From the NCBI GenBank assembly GCA_016808115.1, contig JAEQBH010001508.1, positions 124,001-188,000 on the forward strand: DNA of 64,000 nt, given 5' to 3'. Positions 23,150-35,620 of this stretch are shown here, piece by piece (the stretch's first letter is position 1; each line of letters opens with the position of its first letter). The position numbers were made by a program, and so were the translations under genes. The notes beneath the pieces are model-generated. The model was given only the letters and a program-made list of their open reading frames with translations. It was not told where the DNA came from and did not search any database. Source of the stretch: Tetrastigma voinierianum. Lineage: Eukaryota; Streptophyta; Magnoliopsida; Vitales; Vitaceae.

Positions 23150-24584
23150 AGTTCAATGGTAATATTCACCACCAACGAATGGCTGAGGTGATTAATTTTA
23201 ATCATACACTCACACCCATGTAATGCGATGTTTCCCGTGCATAATGCAATGTGATGCACCATTGCATGCTAATGCCATGCCCCATATGTTATGAAAGCCA
23301 CATGGACAATTTAATCATACAATTTACCTTGTATCATGGTCATTATAATATACGCAGATAACTCCAAAGAACATTTAGTTCAGTCACAAGATATAAGCAT
23401 AAATATATTAACATTTATCAAACAACTACCACCAAGCATGTCACTCCAAATCAAGCAATGACATTTCGATCCCGCACTTAATCACAGACTCCAGCTCCAC
23501 ATTCTACATAATGGCCTATAATCGCTTCATAATAGGCCATTCAAGCCTCCTTGAAATCAGTCCTAAACTAGTCCTAAAATTAGTCCCAAATCTGGCCTTA
23601 AACAGTCCACAAGACTAGTTACGCCTAGGCCAAAGAATCGTCCACAAATCAGTCTCAAAATAGGCCATTTACAACCCCAAATCAGTCCTAAATCCGACCC
23701 TAAATAGTCCATAAAAAAGGCTTTAAACAGTTCCTAGTTGAGCTAAACAGGCCCTTAGAACTTGGCAACATTTCCTCAAAATCAGCCCCACAGTAAATAA
23801 AACCAAAGTAGAAGAACTCATCTCTTAGAACGTAGAAGAATGGGTATGAATTCTCAAGAACACTTCCCAAGCCCGTGCCTATAATTTCCCTCAAATCTCC
23901 TCTTTTGGACTTTTGATGAAATCCCGCGATTTTGGTAGGTATGTGTAGCCCTCGACGAGTATATGAACTTTAACTCTTGGTCCGATGAATTCTAACTGAC
24001 GAATCTCTAAGGATCTGAGAAGGAATCCTTGGATCCTTTTCTTTCTCCCCTCCTTTCTTTCACTGACCACACCAACAGGAAATAAGATATTTCTGCCACT
24101 ATTCTTAATTCTATTTGTCCAATTTATAGTCTTAGAGACTTGTCTCACATTGCGCCAAGTGTTCCCCACTTGTTTAGTTCCGTTTGGGTCCGTTTTTTCC
24201 TTGAAACGACTTTATTTTTCTCGGTTTAAGTTCAAATTATTCCATATGAACTTTATTTAAATTATTTCCCCACTTTCAAGATTTTCTCAAAAATCCCATT
24301 TTTGGGGTCCACTAAACACCTGCTATCCCGAAATTGTGAAACATCCGACCATCTCGGAATTTAACAAAATTCGTTTGGGTAACTAGTTTTCACGATACGA
24401 ATCCAATGGTGAAGTCCGTTTCGTCATCCGAGATCTAGAAAATTTTAGGTCTGCAGCCTGTATTGTAGCGACAATTTACAGTTTTTTTTTTTCCCATTTT
24501 TCGAAACAATTCAAATTTACTTGGGTTTTACAAGAAAATTCAATTCTAGAATAACGACGATAAATTACTTGGCATGCATCTACA
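23150..24584 (-). mobile_element. E2 5' LTR, promoter-side part
   Basis: This continues the E2 LTR on the other side of LARD-B. Read on the minus strand, the stretch 24440-24240 (GGGATTTTTGAGAAAATCTT, then AAAAACGGACCCAAA) matches the plus-strand LTR at 61360-61470 in order and wording, showing one LTR family. The LTR start is placed at TGTAGATGCATGCC (24584 leftwards). Short ORFs here are not genes. Confidence 0.55.
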
Positions 24585-25379
24585 ATGTCTCTGTAACACC
24601 CCAAAATATACCCTAATCGTTTTCGACATGTTTAGGGTATTTTGTAGGCATAAATTGAATTTTTAGTAATTTAAATGCGAAACATGGAAATAGAGAAACT
24701 CAAAAATTCTATAAGACATAAGGACAAAATTGTACTGTCAAAAAGGCATAAAAGTTATGAGTTGATAAGATTAGGAGGCCAGTGACATAACATAAATATT
24801 AATGCAAATAATGGAATGAAGGAGGACAAAAAGGTAAATAAAATAAAGTTGAATTATGAAAAGGAGGGGAGATAAAATAACTCATTTTTGTCTCCAAACA
24901 AGAGAGCTCCTACGGGTTGGAAGGAAAAGAGAAGAAGAGGAAGAGGAAGAAGAAGAAGAGGAAGAAGAGGGAGGAGCCAAAAGGTATGGATTTCTATGAT
25001 TTTTGGTATGGATTTTACATGGAAAGCAAGGATCTTATGGTTTTGTATGGATTTCTAGGGATTTTTATGAGTTCCAAACCTAGGGTTTAGTTAGGAATTA
25101 ATCCTAACTCTAGGTTTGAATGAAATTGAGTTGAAAACTCTAGTTTGGTTAATATAAGCATGGGAATCCTTAATTCTACATGTTTTTGTATAAGAATGGT
25201 GGACTTTGGTATATTCTGGACTTTTTACCTGTGAAGCTCTAGTATGTGAAGTTCTAAACCACCATTACAAGATGAATATGGAGTGGTTTTGATGTGTATA
25301 TAGAGTATTGAGTTGATTCGGGTAGCAACATATGGAAAAATGGGAGAGAAACCACCTTTTTGGAAAATTTTCGAAGGGT

Positions 25380-25431
25380 GGTACCAGTACCAACCAGAGT
25401 GGTACCGGTACCAATTTGTCTAACCGGTACC
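25380..25431. repeat. GGTACCGGTACC palindromic words
   Basis: One perfect copy (25401-25412), one with a single change (25380-25391, GGTACCAGTACC) and one partial (25424-25432). The 12-mer is a perfect palindrome. The same word is in the related LTR at 29026-29089. Confidence 0.9.
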
Positions 25432-26629
25432 CCAGATTCTGCATCTGCACCCATGCTCTATTTTTAATCAATAAGTAGAGATTGGCCATAACTTGTCATT
25501 TCTTATCTGATTCGAGGATTCAAGTGGCTGATTAAATTATACTTCAAGGAGAATAAAACACCCTGAATAGCTACCTCTTGAATTCTGACCTATACCCAAA
25601 AATTCACTCCAAAGATGGGCTATGTCAAGCAAATTTCGCCTAGCTTTGATCATCATAGAGTAGTCCGGTTGTTTAGGACATAACTCGAGTTTTGGTGCTC
25701 CACTCATGGATTCTAGTTGAGATGAACCCCAGTTCCTTAGCTTCAAATGAATACAAAGAACCAGGTCAGGTATGAAGTTGCTCTCCCGAAAATGTAGTAT
25801 TACAAACTGTCCCTTAGTGTGTAATATCTATGAACTGACTAGTTTGGTATAAAAATGCCATAACTCGAAGCTCGATGATTCAATTGGAATGATTCCAATT
25901 TCTCAGTAGATATAGAGGAATAAGAATATATGAATGAGGAATACATAGGTACTTGCACCGTACAGCATTCGAAATGCCATATGGAATAGGCATGAAACAT
26001 GAATATGATATTAAACCCAAGACAAACTGAAACATTTAAATACGAACACGAAAAGCAATATGTCATGAATACGTAATGTGATAAAGATAAAGTTATGAGT
26101 TCCAAAGATATAATAGTATGACTACCTAGGACCGAAGAATGAATGAGTGGATGTTCGATCGCTACTCGACACCCCGGCATCGCTATGGCACTGCTTACGC
26201 GGTGCACGTCTGCCTGCTCCATGCGAAATCACATTGTTAACGAATGACAAACAGACAGATCCAACAATCGAATCTATTGTGAATGTCGACTTCTAGCCAC
26301 ATGTGAGATTGTAATATTGATGATATCACATTGCTACCGAATGACAAACAAGAAAGGATTCACAATCGAACTGGCTGAATGTCGACTTCTATAGTAATAT
26401 GTGAAATCACAAACTGAAACGCGAAAACTCATTTCTTATGATTGGTCTGGGTAGTCAAACAGTTATATGATAAGACTCTGAATAAAGAATAAGAGTGCGA
26501 ATGAATATATAAAGATCATCACCTGGTTTTTGCATTCTCTCGCAGAGACGAAAGATAAGTCTGTAGTACCTATGGGTACTTTTGTGCAAGTAAAATGTTT
26601 CAGAGTACCTACGGTACTTCCAGATCCGA

Positions 26630-27010
26630 AATACAAGAATAAGTTCAGAATACAAGTATAAGATCCGTATAAGTATCGATTCAAATACAAGAATAAGCTC
26701 AGAATACATATAAGATCCAAGATATGCTATAAGATCCAAATACAAGTATAGATCCAAATACAAGAATAAGCTCCGTGACACAAAGAGGCTCAATAAGGCG
26801 AGGCAGATCCGAAATACAAGTATAAGATCCGAAATACAAGAATAAGCTCCGTAACACAAGTATAAGATCCGTAAGACAAGTATAAGATCCGTAATACAAG
26901 TATAAGATCCGAAATACAAGAATAAGATCCGAAGTACAAGAATAAGCTCCGTAATACAAGTATAAGATCCGTAAGACAAGGATATGGCGCCCGTAGTACA
27001 AGAATAAGAT
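26630..27010. repeat. Tandem array of a ~20-21 bp unit
   Basis: About 16-18 copies of AAGATCCGTAATACAAGTAT and variants (AAGCTCCG, GAAATACAAGAAT). It lies inside the LTR at 24592-27638. A looser second series with longer units (ATGTCCTTTCGGGAGATCCG) follows to about 27200. The long minus-strand frames rich in LYLYYGSYTCI are products of this array, since a 21-bp unit keeps frame. I see no sign it is a protein gene. Confidence 0.92.
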
Positions 27011-27646
27011 ACGGCATAAGAGGTTATGCAGTACCTGTCGGTACTCGCAAAGGTCTAAGCTCAGAACTCCCACGTAGAGATCCGATAAGTATCACCGACA
27101 TGTCCAAGTAGATGTCCTTTCGGGAGATCCGACAATTATAAGTCCGAGACAAGTACGCATAAGTCCAATATATATGTCCTTTGGGAGATCCGGAATGGTG
27201 ATACGCCTGATACAAGCATAAGTATGTGTCCTACAGATGCATAAGTATATGTATAAGCTCAAGACTTTATATGAGGAATCCTAAAGTATGTGTCCTACTG
27301 AGATATGATAAATATGTCCCATGAGACTTTAATAAGAATAAGTCTCATTATAAGTGTAAGATCCGAAGTAAGTATAAGTTTAGTAACGCATACAGAGACA
27401 AGCATAAGTTTGCCATAAGGATAATTGTATGTAAGTGTGTTATATGAATTTATGAAGATTTTGATATTCGCTTCGTTATATGCTTGTTATGATTCCAAGA
27501 TAAATGCATGTGTATCAAGATAAGTTATAAGATATGTTTCCCACTATAAAGCTTAGCACGTTTTAATCCGTAGGTATTGTGAGAAGACGACCGAAAACTT
27601 CCATATACTGGGCAAGACACTAGTAGGGGTTCACTACATATGTCTC

Positions 27647-28190
27647 AAGGCTCATTCAGAATGTAAAAGTACGCGATATGTAAATGGGACTCGCAAAGAT
27701 GGCGATATTTTTGATGGACACCACCCTAAGTGGGTAGTTCTTTTGCATATGTATCTGTTATACATAAAAAAAAATGTAAAGAGTCCCAAGATACGGTTCG
27801 CCTAACTACCGGATCCGTCGATTCGCCTGGACCGAATCTAAGGATACTCTATTTGATCCCGTACAAATCAATGCGAATTGGAAGTTCAAAGGATCATTCA
27901 TTTGCAAAATCTTGCAAACCAATTACCAGATGCTTTTATTGATACAAAGAAAGTGATAAAGTCACATATCCCATCGCAATGTTTCAAAGATGTGGATCGA
28001 TGTCCCCGGCTGACAATTAGCAAATGAATATAAAATATGCCTAAAGCATGGGAGACTTTTTTTTTTTTTGGATAATTAAAGCATGGGAGACTTATTGGCT
28101 CAAAAGATATAACTCCCCGAAATAGGAGAACATGAAGGAGAATTGAGACCTCTGAAGAGGTACATGATAAACAAAAGGCCCCTATAGAGG
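27647..28190 (+). pseudogene. Ty1/copia element C1: end of integrase region and linker
   Basis: On the plus strand, CAAAGATGGCGATATTT (about 27694) corresponds to the block ending the copia integrase C-terminal region. Then CELEVQRIIHLQNLANQLPD (about 27871-27930), DAFIDTKKVIKSHIP and GRLIGSKD-type wording (near 28088) match the linker between integrase and RT in one large group of plant copia elements. Frameshifts and a local duplication of AAAGCATGGGAGACT (28036 and 28078) break it. The upstream copia part is not found. Confidence 0.65.
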
Positions 28191-28195
28191 CATGT

Positions 28196-30157
28196 TGTAA
28201 CACTCCGAAATACACCCTAGTCGTTTTTAAACATAATTAGGGTATATTATAAGTGCATTTTGAAAATTTTCGCAATTATTATTATTTTGCTAAGTGAGAA
28301 AATTTCGAAACCCGGAATTTATACAAGATACAAGGGCAACAATGGAAATTTGTAAAATGAGGACCTAAGGGTCAATTGTGAATAAGTTTATATGTCTAAG
28401 TTTAAATATGGGGATTAAAATAGAAGTATGGCTATATAGCCATTTGGGAGAACTTAACCTAAAATGGGTTTGAGCCAAACATGGCCTTAAGAGAATAAGG
28501 ACTTAAGACCAAATTTAGTCTCGAAAGGCACATCGAAGGCAAAACGCTTTCAGAGCAAGGAGAAAAGCTAGTGGTTTTACAGAGAGTAAAGAAGAGGAAG
28601 AAGAAGGAGAAGAGGATTTCAGGTATGGATTGCTATGGTTTGTATGGATTTGTATGGTATGGAGTCTTGGATTCTTGATCTAGTTCTTTGTTTAGGGTTT
28701 TGCTATGAGAAGTTCTAACCCACCATTATAAGTACTAGAAGCTAATATCGAACTTATAGAATATGTATAGATGTTTGAAGGAGAATTTGATTTTGTGGAG
28801 AATCATGTAGGTTATTTTATTTAGTGTATGAATATTTGTTGGGAGTTAGAACTTAATTTCCTTGTGTTATGCTTAAGCATGAACCATTTCTTTGGGAGTT
28901 GTTGTGATTCTATGGTAGGTTTTGATATAGGGATGGAATTGAGAAAGCTTACCAAGAAAAAGTTAGTGAGAGAGTTGGCAAATCTGCCATTTCGGCAGAA
29001 CCCGTAATTGCACGTGTATGAAGGTGGTACCGGTACCCATTAGACAAAGGCAAAGTGGTACCGGTACCGATCAAAGTGGTACCGGTACCGATGCTTCCAG
29101 CAGCCCTGATTTTTGTACCCTTGCATTGTTAAGCCCCAAATTCGTACACCGATAGTATAGGAACCCTAATAAATGACTAATGGGGTTCAAATAAGAATAA
29201 AACTAAGTGAAAACGCACCATACTCGCCTCATAAGCCAACGGAAAACCATGCCCCTATGATAAGATAGTAAGTTCCCCGAATACATAATCGAGGACTGTC
29301 TACACCGAATATTGAAACCCACACTGCACCTCTCATGGGCAGCACGTATAAATTTCGGCTACCTCCGATTAGTGTGACTTCACACTGACCATGTTTCTAA
29401 GACAATTTAGTACTTCTGAGATTTCTCGATTAGTGCGATATGACTCTCGTCAATGTTTCCGGCATCCCGCTTTCATATACGGCACCTCATCACCAGATCA
29501 CCTTTAGGTACTTATTGTGATGTGTCCTAATTATTTTTAATATCGGTCTAGATAGTTAAATAAATAGGCTGATGTTATTCAAAAACTAATAAGAGTATAA
29601 TGTACACTGTCGGTTCAATGTACCTACGGCAATCTCTCCAGACAAGTATAAGCCATGGGTTACTGAGGTGGCTGCGGTATCAGAACACGAACCCAGACAG
29701 TATAATTCTGAATCCTACAACAGATTCAATAAGGTACTATAAGCAAAGACGGTATAAGGATGCATGAGCACAGTACTTGATATTTGACTGACGAGAGAGC
29801 AAAAAGACGCAGGCGTCATCAATGAGGTATTATATAAGACAGAGAGCTATATACGACTGCAAGAGCGACAGATCGGTTCATCTAGAAGACAGAGAGGGTG
29901 GATCGACCCTCGACGATCGGCGAACAAACGAGCAGATCCAACGCGAGGTTTATGTCGATTATAAATGCAACACGCACGCACACAAACGGACCCCGCATCC
30001 ACACAATCATAAACACCACTATAATGGTTATTTCATTTTTATAAAATTGTATATTATATTTGATCATAAAGATATACTTATCTAGAATATCCGGAATAGT
30101 ATCCTAGTATAGCCAAGACTCCCTCCATCCGCCTAGGCGGGGGTTGGGGGTGTGACA
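28196..30157 (+). mobile_element. Solo LTR inserted in copia element C1
   Basis: Starts TGTAACACTCCGAAATACAC and ends GGGGGTGTGACA. Flanks are CATGT (28191-28195) and CATAT (30158-30162), a 5-bp duplication with one change. Length 1962 bp, with no internal domain. Copia linker wording runs up to the left flank and resumes at the right flank (GATAAACAAAAAGCCC). It carries three perfect GGTACCGGTACC words and a GAAGAAG tract near 28590. Same family as 24592-27638. Confidence 0.8.
29026..29089. repeat. Three perfect GGTACCGGTACC palindromes
   Basis: At 29026-29037, 29057-29068 and 29078-29089, with spacings of 31 and 21 bp, and flanking AAAGT before two copies. They lie about 830 bp into the solo LTR, close to the relative place (about 790 bp) of the words in the LTR at 24592. 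Confidence 0.95.
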
Positions 30158-30162
30158 CATAT

Positions 30163-30741
30163 GATAAACAAAAAGCCCTTGAAAATTTATATGGTAAATA
30201 AGAGGCCCCTTTAAAGGGCATATATTGAGTAAGAAACCCCTAAAGAGGTTAGAGATAAAGAAATAGCCCCTTGAAGAGGCACAAGTACCTATAAATTATG
30301 AGATCTCAATAAATTATGTGCACAATAGAGAAAAATGGGATCGAAATAAAGTTGTTATCAAATATTTTTGCTTTCCAAGTGGCCTTAGACATTATAAGAA
30401 ATGATGAGGATCCCAAACCATAAAATGTGGAAGAATGTCGAAATAGAAATGATTGGCCAAAATGGAAAGTAGCTATCTGGGCAAAATTAAACTTGTTAAT
30501 GAGACGATAAGTTTTTGGGCTTGTAGTCCAGACAACTAAAGATGTAAAGCTTGTTGGGTACAAATGAGTATTTGTACAAAAGCGTAATGAAAATAATGAG
30601 ATTATAAGATATAAAATGAGATTAGTAGCACAAGGTTTCTTGTAGAGACCTGATATTGACTACGACGAAACATATTCACTTGTCATGGACACAATTACTT
30701 TTCACTTTTTAATAAGCTTAGCAGTCTCTGAAGAACTGGAT
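30163..30741 (+). pseudogene. C1 copia: linker and start of reverse transcriptase
   Basis: The plus-strand reading gives EEAQVPINYEISINYVHN (about 30265-30320), then NDWPKWKVAIWAKLN (about 30447-30490), VGYKWVFVQKRNE (about 30557-30595), RLVAQGFL and DYDETYSPVMDTITF (30630-30705). This is the canonical start of copia RT. Short degenerate repeats of CCCCTxxAGAGGCAT (28120-28190, 30200-30275) code for the acidic linker. Stops occur, for example after AQGFL. The chromovirus E3 interrupts RT at 30746 with TSD copy ATGCT. Confidence 0.85.
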
Positions 30742-30746
30742 ATGCT

Positions 30747-33002
30747 TGTAACGCCCCTTCCCCTAGCCGCGGTAGGAGAGGGGACACCACACAGGACTGA
30801 GACTTATAAAGCTAATTTCCTGTCATTAGTGGGCCCATTTCGAGCATATATTCATAATTGACATAATTTGTGAAAATTCTAGACTTCAAATCATAATTTG
30901 TGGAACTACCACTACAATGGTGTTTAAAATGACCTGCACAACTATGATTGAGTCTCTGACAGCTTATCTACTTACAAGTTTCACTATAACAAAATATTAC
31001 ATTTACATTTACTATTACAAAATATATGGGGCAGTGAACCCACATAAAGGAGACACCTAGTGTTATGTTGGCCTTGGCGAGTGTGGGATGTCCTTGACAA
31101 CTTCTTCAGTACCTACATGGATGAAACGCTGGTGCTAAGCTTCAAGCTTAGTGGGAAAACATATAACATATGTGACCACTTATGGTGGTCCTCAATTACA
31201 GTGTATATGTAAAATAATTCGCATATTAGAATGTTCAATCTCTCGTAGGAGTACATAACATAAGTTTTATTATGGTACCAGAGGTACACTCATGTGATAA
31301 AACCGAGATATGCTTTAGCATTGTGGCTACTGCTTTTGTTTTCTTTATGGTTCATTATTCATACTTATCATATAAATGCTGTTCCATAGACCAAAGAATA
31401 AATGAATGAGAGGACGCGTACAATAGGTACCGGTTGCACATACACATCAATAGAAGTACCAAAGCATTGAACGTATTACGCCTCGCAACACGAAACAGAG
31501 TATCGTAGCACTAATGCCAGAGTGCCTCAGCATGAAAGAAATGTCACTGCACAGATAAGAGTGTAAGATTGAAACGCACGGCCTACAACACGGAAAAACA
31601 GGAGTGCCGTGAACACTGCGCGAGTGTCAGAAGACTAATCAAACGGTCTGGGCAGCACCAAACAGGCGCCGCCAGACTAGACAAAAGTGTTTAAGCACTA
31701 AACAAATGTGCCTATTCACCACTCATCCGCCTAAGTAGCCTACCATTATTTCAGGTTTTGATCAATTCATAACTGGTCTATCAATATTCATGTTAAAATT
31801 TTAGTCAATTCTCGTGATTATATTTCATGCATCAAAATGTTTCATTTCCAACTACAATTTCGACCAGAACGAGGTTTTTAGACAAAGTTATCTTCTAAAT
31901 ACAACAGTCTCCTGTGTCTTAAGTTTCTAATGGATCAAAATCAAGTCATTTTAACATTAAATTAGAAAGGACTAAAGATCAGAATCATTCTGATTAGCTT
32001 CCGTAAAAACAGACCTAATTAAAACTCTGATTTAAGAATTTTATATAGAAATGATAGTGGACATAATTTGACCATACATTTTCATCAAGGAAAGCTACTG
32101 TCCTAGGTATCTAGTTTAAATTAGAATTTTGATTCACCTCATTGACTGCATAACACAAGACAGTAAATAACATGAACTACTCCCCAAAGAGAGGGACAAT
32201 CGATCTTGTCAGAAACTCTTTTTCATGGTTCTTAGAGCAAGATTTACATCTTAATCTCTTCTAGACATTTGTAGACATTGGTCTTAAATTTCATTTCCTA
32301 TTGGAATAATCCAATTTGAATATTCTCTGAGAAATAACGAGGCCAAAACGACAGTCACATGGTCTAATGAAATTTTGACAAAGTTTCCCTTTAAACACCT
32401 ATACACCAATTCACACATCATAACCAAAACAAGATCAAAATAAACATCAAACCCCAATTCAAACCAACAAAAAAGATCCTAAACATGGGAAGAGTTAGGG
32501 TTTTTCCTAACTAACAAATGGGAGAGTTCCATACCTTGATTTCATCTCTTCCAACTTGCTTTTTTCCTCTTCCTTTCCTTTCATTCTCATTGAACCAAAA
32601 TGAGTAAAACAATGGAGAGCACAAGCTAGCTTGGTCTCCTTCTCCACAACCGTATTGCCCTAGCTCCAAACACCAAAATGGAGAACTCCTTTTTGCCTTT
32701 CCCTTTTAATAGACAAGTTTTTGTCTATGTATTAAGTTTTCAAAATTATGCCCTTGCTATTTAGTCCTCTAATTCTATTCTATTTGCAATTCAATTTATC
32801 ACAATTTATGTCTTAGCTTGTATCTTCTTGTTTAATGACCTCAATCTCATTATACAATTTACAATTATCCTTTAGACTTTTTTAAAATCCTGTTATGTCC
32901 TTTTTCACATTTAGCATTTAAATTTCCGAAAAACAAAATTTAAACCACCATTATACCCTAAACATATCATAAAACTAATAGGGTATAATTCAGGGTGTTA
33001 CA
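30747..33002 (-). mobile_element. E3 3' LTR
   Basis: Read on the minus strand from TGTAACACCCTGAATTATAC (33002) to GGGGCGTTACA (30747). It has the TATACCCTA/TAGGGTATA inverted repeat within the first 50 bases (32952-32986). 2256 bp. Confidence 0.88.
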
Positions 33003-33333
33003 ACTCTCTCCCCCTTAAAAGAAATCCGTCCTCAAAATTCATACCTGAATTAAACAATTGCGGGTACTGTGTCCTCATTGTCAATTCTAGCTCCCAAGTT
33101 TCTTTTTCTATACCATGGTGTTGCCAAAGTACTTTTACTAGAGGGACTTGTTTGTTCCACAATTGTTTCACTTCACGAGCTAGAATGGATTTTGGTTCTT
33201 CATCATAAGTAAAGTCTGATTGTACTTGTACATCTTGTACTAGCAAGATGTGTGATTCATCATAATGGTATCTTCGAAGCATTGAGACATGGAACACATT
33301 ATGTAATTTGGCCAACTCCGGAGGGAGGGCCAA
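32998..33333 (-). pseudogene. E3 integrase C-terminal and chromodomain-like tail
   Basis: The minus-strand reading LAKLHNVFHVSMLRRYHYDE (33315-33256) is the usual gypsy integrase C-terminal block. It is followed by VKVLWQHHGIEKETWELE and MRTQYPQLF, the core of the chromodomain found at the end of chromovirus Pol. That domain is thought to guide integration to marked chromatin. The frame stays open to a stop at the LTR edge. It starts here only because of upstream frameshifts. Confidence 0.85.
33003..33015 (-). other. E3 polypurine tract
   Basis: AGGGGGAGAGAGT on the minus strand directly abuts the 3' LTR start, as required for plus-strand DNA priming. Confidence 0.8.
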
Positions 33334-33529
33334 ACGATAAGCGACTGGTCCAATTCTTTCTAAAATCTCATAAGGTCCAATAAACCTTGGACTTAGTTTT
33401 CATTTCTTTCCAAATCGGAATATCTTTCTCCATGGTGATACTTTCAAGAAGACTCTATCTCCGATTTCATACTCCATGTCTTTTCTTTTAGATCCGTTGC
33501 ACGACTTTGTCTATCACTTCAGTGTACTT

Positions 33530-34330
33530 TTAACCTTTAAGAATGATCCGAACTTTTTCTTTTGTCCCTTTCACTATGTCAAGACCAATTACTTTATGCT
33601 CGTTCGGGTCTGTCCAGCATGCAAGGGTTCTACATTTCCTGCCATACAAAGCTTCATAGGGGGCCATACCAATACTTGACTGAAAAATGTTATTATAAGC
33701 AGATTCCATAAGGGAAATATACTTATCCCAATTTCTAGGAAAATTTAGCACACAACCTCGAAGCATGTCCTCTAATACTTGAATCACTCTTTCAGATTGT
33801 CCATTTGTTTGTGGATGAAAGGTTGTACTAAATTTCAGTCGAGTACCCAAGGTTGCCTGTAATTCTTTCCAAAACCTTGACAATGGAATCCCATGCAATC
33901 AGACAATCTCATTCACATACGGTTCAGCTAACCGATCCAAGAATAGTCCAACCGGACTGGTAAGAAGTGAGCATACTTTTTAAGTCTGTCAACAATTACT
34001 CAAACTAAATCATGTTTCTTTTTAAAGTAGGGGAAAGCTCGCCACAAAATCCATAAGAATGCCAATCTACCTCCATTATGGAATTAGAATGGATTTAATA
34101 GAACTATTTTGCTTGATGTTCAAATTTTCACTCTGCCGATAAGTCGACATTCGATACATACTCTGCTATATCCTTTTTCATCCCTCTCCACCAATAGTAT
34201 TGTTTCAAATCCTGGTACATCTTGTTACCTCCAGGATGCATGGTAAATACGGTATTGTGGATTTCATACATCAATTTCCTTTTCAATTCCTGGACATTCG
34301 GTACACATAATCTATTCTTATAATATTACC
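33530..34330 (-). pseudogene. E3 integrase: zinc-binding region and catalytic core
   Basis: Rightmost on the minus strand is MYEIHNTVFTMHPGGNKMYQ and WWRGMKKDIAEYV (34275-34160), the HHCC zinc region. It is followed by a damaged stretch. The later core (33898-33530) reads TTFHPQTNGQSERVIQVLED and MAPYEALYGRKCRT, containing the conserved catalytic Glu region (NGQSERVIQVLED). The middle of the core, including the second catalytic Asp, is frameshifted. Confidence 0.85.
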
Positions 34331-34362
34331 CTCCATCTTCTTCTATAGAATAGTCGCTTGTT

Positions 34363-34803
34363 TCACTTTATTAATTTAATTTTTGTGAACTTTACATCAT
34401 TTTTCCGAGCATCAATCATCATCAGCCTCAAATTAGGGACAACTCTTAATTGAGCTAACAAGGCTCCATCAGATGTCAATCTCCATTTACAATGTTTCAG
34501 GGACAAAACAGAAATTGTTTTTCTACTTAAGGAGTCTGCCACCACATTAGCTTTTCCTAGGTGGTAATCTACTATGCAATCATAGTCTCTAAACAACTCT
34601 AACCATTGACGTTGCCTTAAATTCAGTTCCTTATGATTTAATAGATACTTAAGAATCTTATGATCTGAAAATATTCTACATTTTTCACCATATAAGTAGT
34701 GTGGCCATATTTTCATAGCGAATACTACCGCTGCCAATTCCAGATCATGTGTGGGATAATTCTGCTCATGTGGTTTCAACTGTCTTGAGGCATATGCCAC
34801 CAC
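34363..34803 (-). pseudogene. E3 RNase H domain
   Basis: An open frame of 146 codons reads VAYASRQLKPHEQNYPTHDL, then ELAAVVFAMKIWPHYLYG, FSDHKILKYLLNHKELNLRQ and HLGKANVVADSLSRK. These are the standard RNase H blocks of chromoviruses, including E(LAAVVFA) and D(HK). The usual RRW of the RQRRW block reads RQW here. RNase H removes the RNA template during reverse transcription. This is the best-preserved E3 domain. Confidence 0.9.
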
Positions 34804-35620
34804 TTTTCCATCTTACATCAATACACATCCCAAACCAATCCTTGAAGCATCACTATACATGGCATATTCTCTACCTGGAGTAGGCTAAGTCAACACTGGT
34901 GCTTCAACCAATATTTTCTTTAATTGATCAAAACTCGACTGACATTAGTCATCCCATTCAAACTTCACCCATTTCCGGAGTAACTTAGTAAGTGTAGAGG
35001 CTATGACGGAGAATCCCTTTACGAATCGTCGGTAATACCTAGCTAAACCCAAGAAACTTCTCACCTGTGTTACATTTCGAGTGCGCCTAACTTACAATCA
35101 CTTCAATCTTGTGCAGGTCAACTCTAATACCCTCTCAGACACAACAAGGGTCTTGAATGGACACTCCTTAAGCCAAAATCACACTTACTTAACTTTGCAA
35201 ACAACTGTTTTTCTCTCATGATCTCGTAATCCTATCTTCAAATGTCGTTCATGCCTCAGGTATCCTTAGAATACACTAGATGTCATTAATGAATACCACT
35301 ACAAACTGGTCCAAATAAGGGTGGAATACCCTATTCATCAAGTCCATGAATGCAGCCGGTGCATTAGTCAACCCAAATTGCATTACTAAAAACTCATAAT
35401 GACTATACTGGGTTCTAAAGGCTGTTTTCGGAACATCAACATCTTTCACTTGAAGTTGATAATATCCCAATCGTAGGTCTATCATTGAAAAGACACTAGC
35501 TCCTTTCAATTAATCAAAAAGATCTTCTATTCTTGGCAATGGATATTTATTTTTTCACTATTGACGATGAGCTCACGATAATCAATGTGCACATCCTAGA
35601 GCGCCATCTTTCTTTTTGAC
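34804..35620 (-). pseudogene. E3 reverse transcriptase
   Basis: The minus strand from 35509 shows GASVFSMIDLRLGYYQLQVK, VPKTAFRTQYSHYEFLVMQF, GLTNAPAAFMDLMNRVF and HPYLDQFVVVFINDI. The active-site FVDD/FIDD is FIND, so a catalytic Asp is lost. The thumb and connection continue to about 34810 with stops. Upstream wording for the RT fingers is fragmentary. Confidence 0.88.

Larger units (their letters stand above)
24592..27638 (+). mobile_element. LTR (solo type) of a TGTAACACCCC family, with an expanded repeat block
   Basis: Starts TGTAACACCCCAAAATATAC and ends near GGGGTTCACTACA. ATGTCTC occurs just before the start (24585-24591) and just after the end (27640-27646), consistent with a target duplication containing GTCTC. 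It carries GGTACCGGTACC words (25380-25431), a GAAGAA tract (24930-24975) and a 20-bp tandem repeat block (26630-27010). It shares its start, words and GAAGAA tract with the LTR at 28196-30157. No internal region adjoins it. The 3' end is approximate. Confidence 0.55.

Noticed and set aside
26455..27073. Minus-strand ORFs up to 174 codons with a repeated LYLYYGSYTCI pattern
   Set aside because: A 21-bp tandem array keeps any frame open. Three frames give similar repetitive products, and the array lies inside an LTR. Not a repeat protein gene.
24592..30157. The two TGTAACAC LTRs as the ends of one element
   Set aside because: The sequence between them is copia linker, lengths differ greatly, and each LTR has its own flanking duplication.
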